Below, piece after piece: positions 7,328-15,108 of a stretch of DNA of 20,594 nucleotides. The first letter of the stretch is position 1. Every line of letters begins with the position of its first letter. Both the position numbers and the translations under genes were made by a program. Source of the stretch: HGM12587 sp945786935 (GTDB lineage: Bacteria > Bacillota > Clostridia > Lachnospirales > Lachnospiraceae); contig CALZFY010000045.1 in assembly GCA_945786935.1 (NCBI GenBank), positions 1 through 20,594 on the forward strand, given 5' to 3'. The notes under the pieces were generated by a model, which was not told the DNA's origin, ran no database searches, and saw only the letters and a program-made list of their open reading frames with translations.

Positions 7328-8479
7328 ATGGAAATACGGGTACCCTATTATTATAGAAAATTCAGGTGTATTGCGGACAAATGTCCTGACACCTGTTGTG
7401 CAGGTTGGCAAATTGTCATTGATGAAGATACACTGGAAAAATATCACACCTTTGAAGGCCCTTTCGGGAATCGTCTGGCAAATTCTATCGACTGGCGGGA
7501 AGGCGTTTTCAAACAGTACGAGGACAGACGCTGTGCCTTCCTGGATGAGAATAATCTGTGTGATATTTATACGGAAGCAGGACCGGAGATGTTTTGCAGG
7601 ACCTGTAAAACCTATCCCCGCCACTTTGAGGAGTTTGAAAATGTGCGGGAAATCTCTCTTGCCATGTCCTGTCCGGAGGCCGCGAAGCTGATCTTAGGAA
7701 ATAAGGAGCCGGTAAAGTTTATCACTGTGGAGAAGCCCTATAAGGAAGAAATCTACGATGATTTTGATTTTTTCTTATACAGTAAACTGACGGATGCAAG
7801 AGAAATAATCCTGGATATTTTACAGGACCGTGCCATGCCCATCAGAAGACGTATGGCAATGGTGCTGGCATTTACCCATGATCTGCAGGCAAGAATCTAT
7901 CGTGGACATACCGCTGCCATGGAGGATGTGTTTGCACGTTATACGAAGCCCGGTGCAAAGAAGAGATTTGGAAAGCTTTTGACTAAGTATGAAGGACTTA
8001 CGGAAGCGTCAAAGGATTTCAAAAAGGGAATGCTGAAGCAATTTCAAAAACTGGAGGTACTTCGGGAATCCTGGCCAAAGCTTTTGAAAAAGACCATGGA
8101 AAATGTGGAGGATGAGGAATTGGACAAACTTTGGAATGAGCCAGAGAAAGATGCGGATCCGGAGATCATTGCAGAGCATCTTATGGTCTATTTTATCTTC
8201 ACCTATTTTTGCGGTGCGGTTTATGATGAAGAAGCCCATGCAAAAATGAAGTTTTCCATCATTGGAACGCTGATGATCCTGGAGATTGCAAAAACATTAT
8301 GGAAGGAAGAACCAGAAAAGGGTAAGATGGCTGCGATTTTGGAAGCAGCCAAAGATTATTCCAGAGAGGTAGAACATTCCGATGAAAATATCGAGCTTTT
8401 GGAAAAGCTGTCAAAAAGGGAAGGTGTCTTTGGAATGAACAGCCTGCTTAGTGGTATATTAAGCCGGGAAAACAGCTGA
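7328..8479 (+). CDS. FliB-like lysine-N-methylase family protein (cysteine-rich)
   Basis: This 383-aa protein matches the family annotated as flagellin lysine-N-methylase. Nine cysteines are concentrated in the first 115 residues: Cys14, Cys19, Cys23 and Cys24 (KCPDTCCAGWQIVID), Cys69, Cys78 (LCDIYTE), Cys90 and Cys93 (MFCRTCKTYPRHFEEF) and Cys115 (AMSCPEAA), a likely iron-sulfur binding region. The remaining 260 residues are mostly helical and charged. Salmonella FliB methylates surface lysines of flagellin, and I recall it binds an Fe-S cluster. Here no flagellar gene is in view, so the target could be another protein. AAGAGGAAA precedes the ATG. A GTACC/GGTAC mini-hairpin (7299-7313) sits in the gap after the VOC gene. 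Confidence 0.82.
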   Translation: MEIRVPYYYRKFRCIADKCPDTCCAGWQIVIDEDTLEKYHTFEGPFGNRLANSIDWREGVFKQYEDRRCAFLDENNLCDIYTEAGPEMFCRTCKTYPRHFEEFENVREISLAMSCPEAAKLILGNKEPVKFITVEKPYKEEIYDDFDFFLYSKLTDAREIILDILQDRAMPIRRRMAMVLAFTHDLQARIYRGHTAAMEDVFARYTKPGAKKRFGKLLTKYEGLTEASKDFKKGMLKQFQKLEVLRESWPKLLKKTMENVEDEELDKLWNEPEKDADPEIIAEHLMVYFIFTYFCGAVYDEEAHAKMKFSIIGTLMILEIAKTLWKEEPEKGKMAAILEAAKDYSREVEHSDENIELLEKLSKREGVFGMNSLLSGILSRENS

Positions 8480-8507
8480 AAACCTTGACATTGCAAGGCA
8501 AGCTGTT
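8471..8507 (+). repeat. Nested inverted repeat spanning the fliB-like stop and the tyrS promoter
   Basis: AACAGCT (8471-8477) pairs with AGCTGTT (8501-8507), and inside it CCTTG (8483-8487) pairs with CAAGG (8494-8498). The TGA stop of the methylase begins at 8477. No T-run follows, so it is not a standard terminator. It covers the whole proposed -35 of tyrS and most of the spacer. Confidence 0.55.
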
Positions 8508-8512
8508 ATAAA
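8485..8512 (+). promoter_or_regulatory. Promoter of tyrS
   Basis: A perfect TTGACA (8485-8490) is followed after 16 bases by TATAAA (8507-8512). The leader would be about 35 bases, too short for a T-box, which is the usual control of tyrosyl-tRNA synthetase genes in Firmicutes. Confidence 0.62.
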
Positions 8513-8553
8513 CTTGAAACGATTTTAGATTTTTAGAAATTGAGGAAACGAAT

Positions 8554-9774
8554 ATGACACTTTACGACGAACTGGTTGCCAGAGGCCTCATTGCTCAGGT
8601 AACAAATGAAGAAGAAATCAAAGAAATGATCAATAACGGGAAAGCCGTTTTCTATATCGGATTCGATCCGACTGCGGACAGCCTTCATGTAGGACATTTC
8701 ATGGCTCTTTGCTTAATGAAACGTCTTCAGATGGCAGGTAACAAACCAATTGCTCTGATCGGCGGCGGAACAGCGATGATTGGAGATCCGTCAGGCCGTT
8801 CTGATATGAGAAGCATGATGACGGTAGAAACCATTCAGCATAACTGTGACTGCTTCAAAAAGCAGATGGAAAGATTTATTGATTTTTCCGATGGAAAAGC
8901 ACTGATGGTAAACAACGCTGACTGGTTAATGGGACTGAACTATATTGAAGTGCTCCGTGAAGTTGGTGCACATTTCTCCGTAAACCGTATGCTCACAGCA
9001 GAGTGCTACAAACAGCGTATGGAAAAAGGTTTAAGCTTCCTGGAATTTAACTACATGATCATGCAGAGCTATGACTTCTATATGTTATTCCAAAAATACG
9101 GCTGTAATATGCAGTTTGGTGGAGATGACCAGTGGAGCAATATGCTGGGCGGTACAGAACTGATCAGAAGAAAGCTTCACAAAGATGCACATGCCATGAC
9201 GATCACTTTGCTTTTAAACTCCGAAGGTAAGAAGATGGGTAAAACTCAGAAAGGTGCTGTATGGCTGGATCCAAACAAGACTTCTCCATTTGAATTCTAT
9301 CAGTACTGGAGAAATGTGGCAGATGCGGATGTATTAAAATGTATCCGTATGCTGACCTTCCTTCCAATGGAAGAAATCGATGCGATGAATGACTGGGAGG
9401 GCAGCCAGTTAAATAAAGCAAAAGAGATCCTGGCATTTGAACTTACCAAGTTAGTACACGGCGAGGAAGAAGCTGTGAAGGCACAGGAAGCAGCAAAAGC
9501 ATTATTCTCCACAGGAGATGCTGAAAATATGCCTACCGCAGAAATTACCGCAGACGATTTTAAAGATGGTTCTATTGATATCATTACTATGCTTCAAAAA
9601 TCAGGCCTGGTACCTTCACGAAGTGAAGGAAGACGTGCGGTAGAGCAGGGCGGTGTATCCGTAGATGGAGAAAAGATCACAGAGATTTCCAAAGCATTTA
9701 CTGCGGAAGAAATCGGTGACGGCATTGTATTAAAACGAGGCAAGAAAAACTTTAAAAAAGTAATCGTTAAATAA
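8554..9774 (+). CDS. tyrS: Tyrosyl-tRNA synthetase
   Basis: A 406-aa class I synthetase that charges tRNA-Tyr, of normal length for the bacterial enzyme. The HIGH motif is HVGH (45-48) in GFDPTADSLHVGHF. The KMSKS loop appears as KMGKT (227-231), the TyrS-type variant. GGDDQWSNMLGG is the tyrosine/tRNA-binding segment. The C-terminal S4 RNA-binding domain begins near residue 348 (PSRSEGRRAVEQGGVSVDG). TTGAGGAAA lies upstream of the ATG. It has its own promoter and a strong terminator, so it forms a single-gene unit. Confidence 0.97.
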   Translation: MTLYDELVARGLIAQVTNEEEIKEMINNGKAVFYIGFDPTADSLHVGHFMALCLMKRLQMAGNKPIALIGGGTAMIGDPSGRSDMRSMMTVETIQHNCDCFKKQMERFIDFSDGKALMVNNADWLMGLNYIEVLREVGAHFSVNRMLTAECYKQRMEKGLSFLEFNYMIMQSYDFYMLFQKYGCNMQFGGDDQWSNMLGGTELIRRKLHKDAHAMTITLLLNSEGKKMGKTQKGAVWLDPNKTSPFEFYQYWRNVADADVLKCIRMLTFLPMEEIDAMNDWEGSQLNKAKEILAFELTKLVHGEEEAVKAQEAAKALFSTGDAENMPTAEITADDFKDGSIDIITMLQKSGLVPSRSEGRRAVEQGGVSVDGEKITEISKAFTAEEIGDGIVLKRGKKNFKKVIVK

Positions 9775-9778
9775 TTTC

Positions 9779-9807
9779 AAAGGGAATGGCTTGCCATTCC
9801 CTTTTTT
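9779..9807 (+). terminator. Rho-independent terminator of tyrS
   Basis: GGGAATGGC (9782-9790) pairs with GCCATTCCC (9793-9801) around a 2-base TT gap (effectively a tetraloop), followed by six T. It starts five bases after the stop codon. Confidence 0.92.
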
Positions 9808-9826
9808 CAAAAGATGAGGGTCGTGT

Positions 9827-10744
9827 ATGAAGTTACAGTTTATTGTAAATCCTGCCTCCAAGACGGGCAGAGGAATCGAAATCTGGAGAGAAGTGGAACA
9901 GGTACTGAAAAGTTCTGAGATAGAGTATGAGGTGTTTTACACAAAACGGATAGGACATGCTACGGAGCTTGCCAGAGAGCTGACTGGGGGAGAAGGAGAG
10001 CACACCATTGTAGCTCTTGGTGGAGACGGTACGGTCAATGAGGTAGTCAATGGTATTGTAAGGCTTTCGGATACGATTCTGGGATACATTCCTACCGGTT
10101 CCGGAAATGATCTGGCCGGGGGACTGAATCTGCCTACAGATCCGGTAACATCCATTGAGCATATACTGGAAAATAAATCTCATCTGCAGATGAATGTCGG
10201 TGTGGTAGAGGCAGAGGGAGTGCGGAGACGATTTGCAGTCAGCTGCGGTATGGGTTGGGATGCGGCCATCTGTCATGAGGTGGCGGTTTCCAGAATGAAA
10301 AAACTTTTAAATAAGCTGAAACTCGGAAAACTCAGTTATGTGGCAATTGCCCTGAAGCAGATTTTTGCCTTTCGTACCCAACCCATGGAAATTGAGATCG
10401 ATCACAAAGCACCCATAAAACTGGAAAAGAATTTTTTCAGTTCCGTAATGAACGGCCCTTACGAAGGGGGACGTGTGATGATGTGTCCAAGTGCAAGCTG
10501 GAGTGACGATCTTCTGGATATCTGTATGGTAGACAATATCCCGAAACTGAAGCTTTTGATGGTCATTCCCCTGGCCTACAGAGGATGGCATCGTTTTTTT
10601 AAGGGAGTACATATCAAACGTGGTGAGAAAATCACCCTAAGATCATCGAAACCACTCCCGATGCATGTGGACGGTGAAAATTTTGGATATCATACTGAAG
10701 CGGTCATGTATCTGGAAAAAGAAAAGCTTCGGGTGATCCGTTAG
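9827..10744 (+). CDS. Diacylglycerol kinase-family lipid kinase (YegS/DgkB-like)
   Basis: A 305-aa cytosolic lipid kinase of the DAGK catalytic family. The N-terminal ATP-binding domain starts FIVNPASKTGRG and contains the glycine-rich GGDGTVNEVVNG (65-76) and YIPTGSGNDLAGGL (87-100). The C-terminal beta domain ends HVDGENFGYH, equivalent to the family's DGE segment. It probably phosphorylates diacylglycerol or a related membrane lipid for recycling. The ribosome site is modest (GAGGG, about eight bases upstream). It starts 20 bases after the tyrS terminator and is followed 45 bases later by the HAD gene. Confidence 0.92.
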   Translation: MKLQFIVNPASKTGRGIEIWREVEQVLKSSEIEYEVFYTKRIGHATELARELTGGEGEHTIVALGGDGTVNEVVNGIVRLSDTILGYIPTGSGNDLAGGLNLPTDPVTSIEHILENKSHLQMNVGVVEAEGVRRRFAVSCGMGWDAAICHEVAVSRMKKLLNKLKLGKLSYVAIALKQIFAFRTQPMEIEIDHKAPIKLEKNFFSSVMNGPYEGGRVMMCPSASWSDDLLDICMVDNIPKLKLLMVIPLAYRGWHRFFKGVHIKRGEKITLRSSKPLPMHVDGENFGYHTEAVMYLEKEKLRVIR

Positions 10745-10789
10745 GATAACGGTTCTGTCAAAGAGACTATAGCAGGATTAGGAGATGCC

Positions 10790-11452
10790 ATGAAAGAAAA
10801 TTTTGATTTGATATTATTTGATGTAGATGGAACCCTGACAGATTCCAGTGAGGGAATTATGAAGTGTGTACAGTATGCACTCTCCCACTATGGGATTACG
10901 GAGAACGATCCGGACAATCTTTGCAGGTTTATCGGACCGCCTCTCATAGATTCTTTTATGAATTTTTACGGGTTTTCCAGAGAGGAGGCCATCCGTGCCC
11001 GAAACATTTTCAATGAACGTTACCTTCCCATCGGATGGAAGGAAAACCATCCGTATCCCGGAATCGAAAATGTTTTGGAAGAACTTTCAAAGAGCGGTAA
11101 AATGCTGGGAATCGCAACCTCCAAGCCGGACGGTGTTGCAACCCGGGTGCTGGAGCATTTTGGCTTGAGAAAATATTTTCCCATATTTTGTGCAGCTCCT
11201 GATAACGGCATTGGTGGTGAAAAGGCAGGCCGTGTACGGGCAGCTTTAGAAGAAGCAAAAGCACTGGGATGTAAGGTGGAGAACCCCGTGATGGTAGGGG
11301 ATACCAAATTTGATGTGCTGGGTTCCCATGAGTGCGAGGTTCCCTGTATAGGGGTTACCTGGGGATTTGCTGTGGAAGGCGAGTTCGAACAATGCGGTGC
11401 GGAATATGTAGTGGAGACCATGGATGGGTTGCTGGAGTTATTAAATTCATAA
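10790..11452 (+). CDS. HAD-family phosphatase (Gph/phosphoglycolate-phosphatase-like)
   Basis: A 220-aa cytosolic HAD superfamily phosphatase, subfamily IA. Motif I is DVDGTLTDS with nucleophile Asp11 and general acid Asp13. Motif II is the Ser/Thr of IATSKP (108-113), and motif III/IV is MVGDTKFDV (168-176) with Lys145 in GGEKAGR nearby. The helical cap lies between residues 15 and 90. The closing GVTWGFAVEGEF resembles the GVxWGxG segment of Gph/PpaX proteins. Substrate is uncertain: phosphoglycolate, pyrophosphate or a nucleotide. AGGAGATGCC precedes the ATG. It is probably cotranscribed with the lipid kinase gene. Confidence 0.92.
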   Translation: MKENFDLILFDVDGTLTDSSEGIMKCVQYALSHYGITENDPDNLCRFIGPPLIDSFMNFYGFSREEAIRARNIFNERYLPIGWKENHPYPGIENVLEELSKSGKMLGIATSKPDGVATRVLEHFGLRKYFPIFCAAPDNGIGGEKAGRVRAALEEAKALGCKVENPVMVGDTKFDVLGSHECEVPCIGVTWGFAVEGEFEQCGAEYVVETMDGLLELLNS

Positions 11453-11490
11453 TCCAAAAACCGATATAACAGCATCTATATCTTTTTAAG

Positions 11491-11539
11491 AAAAAACTGG
11501 TTAATTGTTCCATTATTTTTGGACAGTTAACCAGTTTTT
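11491..11539. terminator. Bidirectional-looking terminator after the HAD gene
   Basis: AAAAACTGGTTAA (11492-11504) pairs with TTAACCAGTTTTT (11527-11539), extended by an inner TTGTTCC/GGACAG stem, with an A-run on the left and a T-run on the right. It insulates the HAD gene from the Rnf-like operon downstream. Confidence 0.88.
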
Positions 11540-11592
11540 CTGTGTAAACAAAAAAATATTGATATATATTTAACAAAAAGCTGGGAACTATA

Positions 11593-11622
11593 TTGTCAAG
11601 GTTACATAACGCATGCTAGAAT
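11593..11622 (+). promoter_or_regulatory. rnfC: Extended -10 promoter of the Rnf-like operon
   Basis: TTGTCA (11593-11598), an 18-base spacer and TGCTAGAAT (TG at 11614-11615, -10 at 11617-11622) make an extended -10 promoter. It places the start site near 11629, which excludes an upstream ATG at 11613 as the rnfC start. Confidence 0.7.
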
Positions 11623-11660
11623 ACACCTGCTTTATACAAACTATCAAAAGGAAGGAAAAT

Positions 11661-13001
11661 ATGGAAAAACAAATGTTTCACTTTTTCGGTGGTGTGCATC
11701 CGACCAATGGACAGGATAAGGCACTGACTGCCGGAAAGCAAATCATTGAGTACATTCCCAAGACGGTAACAGTCAGCATGAAGCAGGGGCTTGGTCCTGC
11801 CTGCAGCTGTATCGTGAAAGCCGGAGATCATGTACAGCAGGGTCAGCTGATCGGGGAAAGTACTCATTTTCTCACATCTGTTTTACATGCACCGGTTACC
11901 GGAACAGTCCTAAGTGTTTCGGAAGGAAGCTGCGAGATTGCAGTGGAGTCATGTGAATTACCGTGTAGTTACGGAAGCTATACAAACGAGTGGATGGATA
12001 TTTCTGAATATACGGAAGAATCCATCATCCGGAAGCTGGAAGAAGGCGGTCTGGTGGGTATGGGCGGTGCAGGTTTCCCTACCCATGTAAAATATAAAAC
12101 AAAAGATCCTATTACCCATCTTCTGATCAATGCTTCGGAGTGTGAGCCTTATCTTAGCTGTGATGAACATCTGATGTTAGAACAGGGCATGGCGATCCTT
12201 AACGGAATTCAGCTTTTAAAGAAGGCCGCAGGAGCAAAACAGGCAATTATTTGCATGGAAGATAATAAGTCCCATTGTAAGCAGAGTCTGGAATCACTTT
12301 TAAAAGATCATGATCCTGAGATTACAGTGCAACTGTTTCCAACAAAATATCCTCAGGGCGGTGAAAGACAGCTGATTTTGGCAGCTATGGGTGTTGAAGT
12401 TCCGGCAGGCGGTCTGCCATCTTCTGTTGGAGCCATTGTCTCCAACGTACAGACAGCCAAGGCTGCAGCAGACATGGTCTTTGGCAATATGCCAAGTGTA
12501 AGCCGTGTCATTACCATTACCGGTGATGTCAAAGAACCGGGAAACTATCTTGTTCCATTGGGAACAGATATCGGTGAGCTTGTAAAAGCAGCCGGTGATG
12601 TAAAAAATACACAGAATAAAGTCATCTTAGGCGGCCCTATGACCGGTTGCTGCATTGGAGAAAATATGACTGCAGAAATGATTTCTTCCAAGGCCAAGGT
12701 GACTGTGACAAAAGTGTCCGGTGGATTGGTCGTTTTAGAAGGGTATCATCCTGTTGAATCAAATTGTATCCGCTGTGGTGGATGTGCCAATGTATGTCCT
12801 GCCGGGTTATCACCATTTAAGATCGACAAGGCATACCGCAAAAATCGTTTAGATCTTTGTCAGGCACTGGATGCAACAGAATGTATTGCGTGCGGCTGCT
12901 GTTCTTATATCTGTCCGGCTAAGAGAGAGCTGACATTCCATACGGTAGCAGCGCGTGATGCGGTTCGTGCAAAAATGAGAGAGGAGGCAAATCGTGGCTA
13001 A
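11661..13001 (+). CDS. rnfC: Electron transport complex subunit RnfC-like, NADH-interacting Fe-S flavoprotein
   Basis: The ATG at 11661 gives 446 aa (MEKQMFHFFGGVHPTNG) and follows AAGGAAGG. An in-frame ATG at 11613 lies inside the promoter. The N-terminal barrel-sandwich domain is at about 10-95, and the glycine-rich flavin/NADH segment LVGMGGAGFPTHVK is at 131-144. The SLBB region (about 250-330) ends in ILGGPMTG. Two 4Fe-4S motifs follow: Cys369/372/375/379 (CIRCGGCANVCP) and Cys408/411/414/418 (CIACGCCSYICP). In Rnf complexes this peripheral cytosolic subunit exchanges electrons with NAD(H). All ligands appear intact, so an active NADH module is expected. Here it starts an operon that lacks rnfA and rnfB. 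Confidence 0.93.
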   Translation: MEKQMFHFFGGVHPTNGQDKALTAGKQIIEYIPKTVTVSMKQGLGPACSCIVKAGDHVQQGQLIGESTHFLTSVLHAPVTGTVLSVSEGSCEIAVESCELPCSYGSYTNEWMDISEYTEESIIRKLEEGGLVGMGGAGFPTHVKYKTKDPITHLLINASECEPYLSCDEHLMLEQGMAILNGIQLLKKAAGAKQAIICMEDNKSHCKQSLESLLKDHDPEITVQLFPTKYPQGGERQLILAAMGVEVPAGGLPSSVGAIVSNVQTAKAAADMVFGNMPSVSRVITITGDVKEPGNYLVPLGTDIGELVKAAGDVKNTQNKVILGGPMTGCCIGENMTAEMISSKAKVTVTKVSGGLVVLEGYHPVESNCIRCGGCANVCPAGLSPFKIDKAYRKNRLDLCQALDATECIACGCCSYICPAKRELTFHTVAARDAVRAKMREEANRG

Positions 13002-13899
13002 TCAATTATATAATCCTCATTTGAGATCTTCCAAAACAACTGCCGGAGTCATGAAGGATGTATGTATTGCTTTGGTTCCTGCGGCTGTCGGTTCCGTCAT
13101 CTTCTTTGGATTCAGAGCCCTGCTTCTGATTCTGGTAAGTGTAGCTGCCTGTGTGGCCGGTGAGGCTATCTGGCAGAAAGCACATGGGCAGCCTGTCACA
13201 GTAGCTGATTTCAGTGCAGTAGTTACAGGAATTCTCATTGCATTTAATGTATCCTCAACAACTCCAATCTGGGTTGTAGTATTAGCAGACTTATTTGCCA
13301 TCATCGTAGTAAAACAGTTTTTCGGAGGACTGGGAAGCAATGTAGTAAACCCGGCACTGATGGGAAGGCTGTTTATCATGCTGGTATACCCTGCAAAGCT
13401 GATGTCCTATGCAATGCCAATGGATGTGGACGTGGTTTCAGGTGCAACGATTCTGAGTGCTATGAAGCAGGGCGGAGAAGCTGGATTTACACTGCTGGAT
13501 GCTTTCCTTGGTAAGGTACTGGGAGCACTTGGGGAGACGAGTGTATTACTTCTTCTCATCGGTTTTATTTATCTGGCGGTGAAAAAAGAAGTAAATGTTA
13601 CCATCAGTGCAGCGTTTTTTGCAACGGTATTCATTTTAACAGCGGCATTTGGCATGAATCCATTTTACCAGATTTGTTCCGGTGGATTGGCCCTTGGCGG
13701 AATGTTTATGGTGCCGGACTATAACTTTTCTTCCCGCACAGGGAGAATGCTCTACGGAGTACTTACCGGTGTGATCGTCGTGGCGATCCGTATGTGGGGA
13801 AGCTTCCCGGAAGGTGTATGTTATGCGATCCTCATGGTAAACTGCATGAGCGGATTATTGGAAAATCTTAACAGCAAGCACGTATATGGAATAAAATAA
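12994..13899 (+). CDS. rnfD: Flavinylated membrane subunit RnfD-like
   Basis: A 301-aa membrane protein with about eight to ten helices. The GTG start at 12994 overlaps the rnfC stop by eight bases and is preceded by GAGGAGG, so the two are translationally coupled. Family landmarks are DFSAVVTGILIAFNV, KQFFGGLGSNVVNPALMGR and, near the end, GSFPEGVCYAILMVN. The covalent FMN site is Thr152 in VVSGATILS; RnfD/NqrB carries FMN by phosphoester on this threonine. In Rnf and Nqr complexes it relays electrons between the outward RnfG flavin and the cytosolic side and takes part in ion movement. Attachment needs ApbE, which is not encoded in this window. Confidence 0.93.
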   Translation: MANQLYNPHLRSSKTTAGVMKDVCIALVPAAVGSVIFFGFRALLLILVSVAACVAGEAIWQKAHGQPVTVADFSAVVTGILIAFNVSSTTPIWVVVLADLFAIIVVKQFFGGLGSNVVNPALMGRLFIMLVYPAKLMSYAMPMDVDVVSGATILSAMKQGGEAGFTLLDAFLGKVLGALGETSVLLLLIGFIYLAVKKEVNVTISAAFFATVFILTAAFGMNPFYQICSGGLALGGMFMVPDYNFSSRTGRMLYGVLTGVIVVAIRMWGSFPEGVCYAILMVNCMSGLLENLNSKHVYGIK

Positions 13900-13916
13900 A
13901 AGGATGGAAAATAAAA

Positions 13917-14330
13917 ATGAAAAAAATGAATAGCAAGGGAATCCTTTCCCTGATCCTCGTGGTGGCCATGATGTTCGTCGTAGTTTTCGGTGTTCGTAAG
14001 GCCAGCCCGGTAAATAGTGGAAGTACAAATGACACTCCTGCAGCGGCAGAGGGTGGAAATATTGATGCAGCAGACGGTACCTATGTTGGTGAAGCAGACG
14101 GTTTCGGTGGGAAGATCATTGCTGAAGTTACTATCGCCGGCGGCGCAATCACTGATGTAAAAGTTACCGGTGACAGTGAAACAGAAGGTCTTGGTTCCGT
14201 GGCAGTTGAAAAGCTTCCGGGCATGATCGTGGCAGCACAGTCCCTGGATGTGGATATGGTTTCCGGTGCCACAGTTTCCAGTAAGGCAGTTTTACTGGCT
14301 GTGACTAACGCCTTAGCTGAAGCCAACTAA
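13917..14330 (+). CDS. rnfG: Short RnfG-type extracytosolic FMN-binding protein
   Basis: A 137-aa protein with a single N-terminal membrane anchor (about 9-26). A Ser/Thr/Ala-rich linker (29-50) and one FMN-binding domain (about 52-137) follow. The domain has GTYVGEADGFGGKI, SETEGLGS and the flavinylation motif VSGATVSS, with Thr119 as the expected ApbE-modified residue. It is clearly smaller than RnfG of complete complexes (about 180-200 aa), which lack such a linker, and is closer to a bare domain on a tether. The domain should face outside. It begins 17 bases after rnfD and has an AAGGATGG-type ribosome site. It could also be called a general FMN-binding domain protein, but its place makes an RnfG role likely. 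Confidence 0.85.
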   Translation: MKKMNSKGILSLILVVAMMFVVVFGVRKASPVNSGSTNDTPAAAEGGNIDAADGTYVGEADGFGGKIIAEVTIAGGAITDVKVTGDSETEGLGSVAVEKLPGMIVAAQSLDVDMVSGATVSSKAVLLAVTNALAEAN

Positions 14331-14349
14331 GAAGGGATAGGATGAACGT

Positions 14350-15108
14350 ATGACAAGAACAAAGAGATATCCGGCAGAAGCCTTTGCTCTGGCAATGGTG
14401 GTTTTCTCTGCCGGGATGAAAGAGGCGATGCTGACAGGAATCTGCCTTATTTTCGGAGATGTTCTGCAATGTGTGCTTCGCGAATGTTTTGGAGCTAAAT
14501 ACAACCGGGTGGTCAGTGCTATGGCAGCCGTTGTAACAGGTGTGGCAGTTTACGGAATGTTTCTGTTTGCAGGACTGACACCGGAAACCTGGCAGCTTTT
14601 CGGTATGGGTCTTCTGGCCGTGCTCATGGTAAGACATGATGAAGGAAGAGAAGGAACACCGGATTATGATGATGTATTATTCTCAGGTTCTGTAGCTTAT
14701 GGTCTTTATGTACTGGTGGCTGCCCTGAGAGAGTACCTGGCAGGTGCAAGGATTTTTGGATTTGAGCTTTTTCAGGCAGGAGTGGTATCTGCTTCCTTTG
14801 GAAAGCCGATGCTTGCCCTGATCTTCGCAGGTCTGACGCTTGCAGTGATCAACAGAATTTTAAAAACATCATCCTCTGAAGATGCAGCCCTTTGGGTGGG
14901 AATTCCTGTGATCTTCTTAAACATTCCTTTTGTGTGGAATCACGGACCGGAACTGTTAGGCCAGATCATTGGGATTGCAACTGTGGCAGTCTTATATGTA
15001 ACCCTTGGCAGAAAATTAATATTTGCGGATACAGAGGAACATATCGAAGGACTTCCGGTTCATCTGGTGATGCTGGGGATCATTTATATGGTATTTAGCT
15101 TACTGTAG
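14350..15108 (+). CDS. Divergent RnfE/RnfA-like membrane protein with C-terminal extension
   Basis: A 252-aa hydrophobic protein with about eight membrane segments. Residues 110-140 (VLFSGSVAYGLYVLVAALRE then YLAGARIFGF) resemble the RnfE/NqrD segment with GLGxxLxLxxLGxxRExLGAGxIFG. Residues 40-95 resemble the preceding RnfE region. By eye, both cysteines of RnfE that hold the intramembrane Fe-S cluster (in LGLCPxLAV and VNCIILGRA) are missing. The cysteines present (32, 41, 46) do not line up. Residues 172-252 are an extra two-helix extension not found in the roughly 200-aa RnfE. It lies 19 bases after rnfG with AAGGGATAGG upstream. The family assignment is by pattern and needs a profile search. 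Confidence 0.65.
   Translation: MTRTKRYPAEAFALAMVVFSAGMKEAMLTGICLIFGDVLQCVLRECFGAKYNRVVSAMAAVVTGVAVYGMFLFAGLTPETWQLFGMGLLAVLMVRHDEGREGTPDYDDVLFSGSVAYGLYVLVAALREYLAGARIFGFELFQAGVVSASFGKPMLALIFAGLTLAVINRILKTSSSEDAALWVGIPVIFLNIPFVWNHGPELLGQIIGIATVAVLYVTLGRKLIFADTEEHIEGLPVHLVMLGIIYMVFSLL

Noticed and set aside
8480..8553. T-box riboswitch before tyrS
   Set aside because: The gap is only 74 bases, with no T-box consensus and no terminator/antiterminator pair.
11613..11660. Upstream in-frame ATG for rnfC adding 16 residues
   Set aside because: It overlaps the proposed -10, lacks a ribosome site and the extra residues do not resemble the family N-terminus; 11661 has AAGGAAGG and MEKQMFHFFGGVHP.
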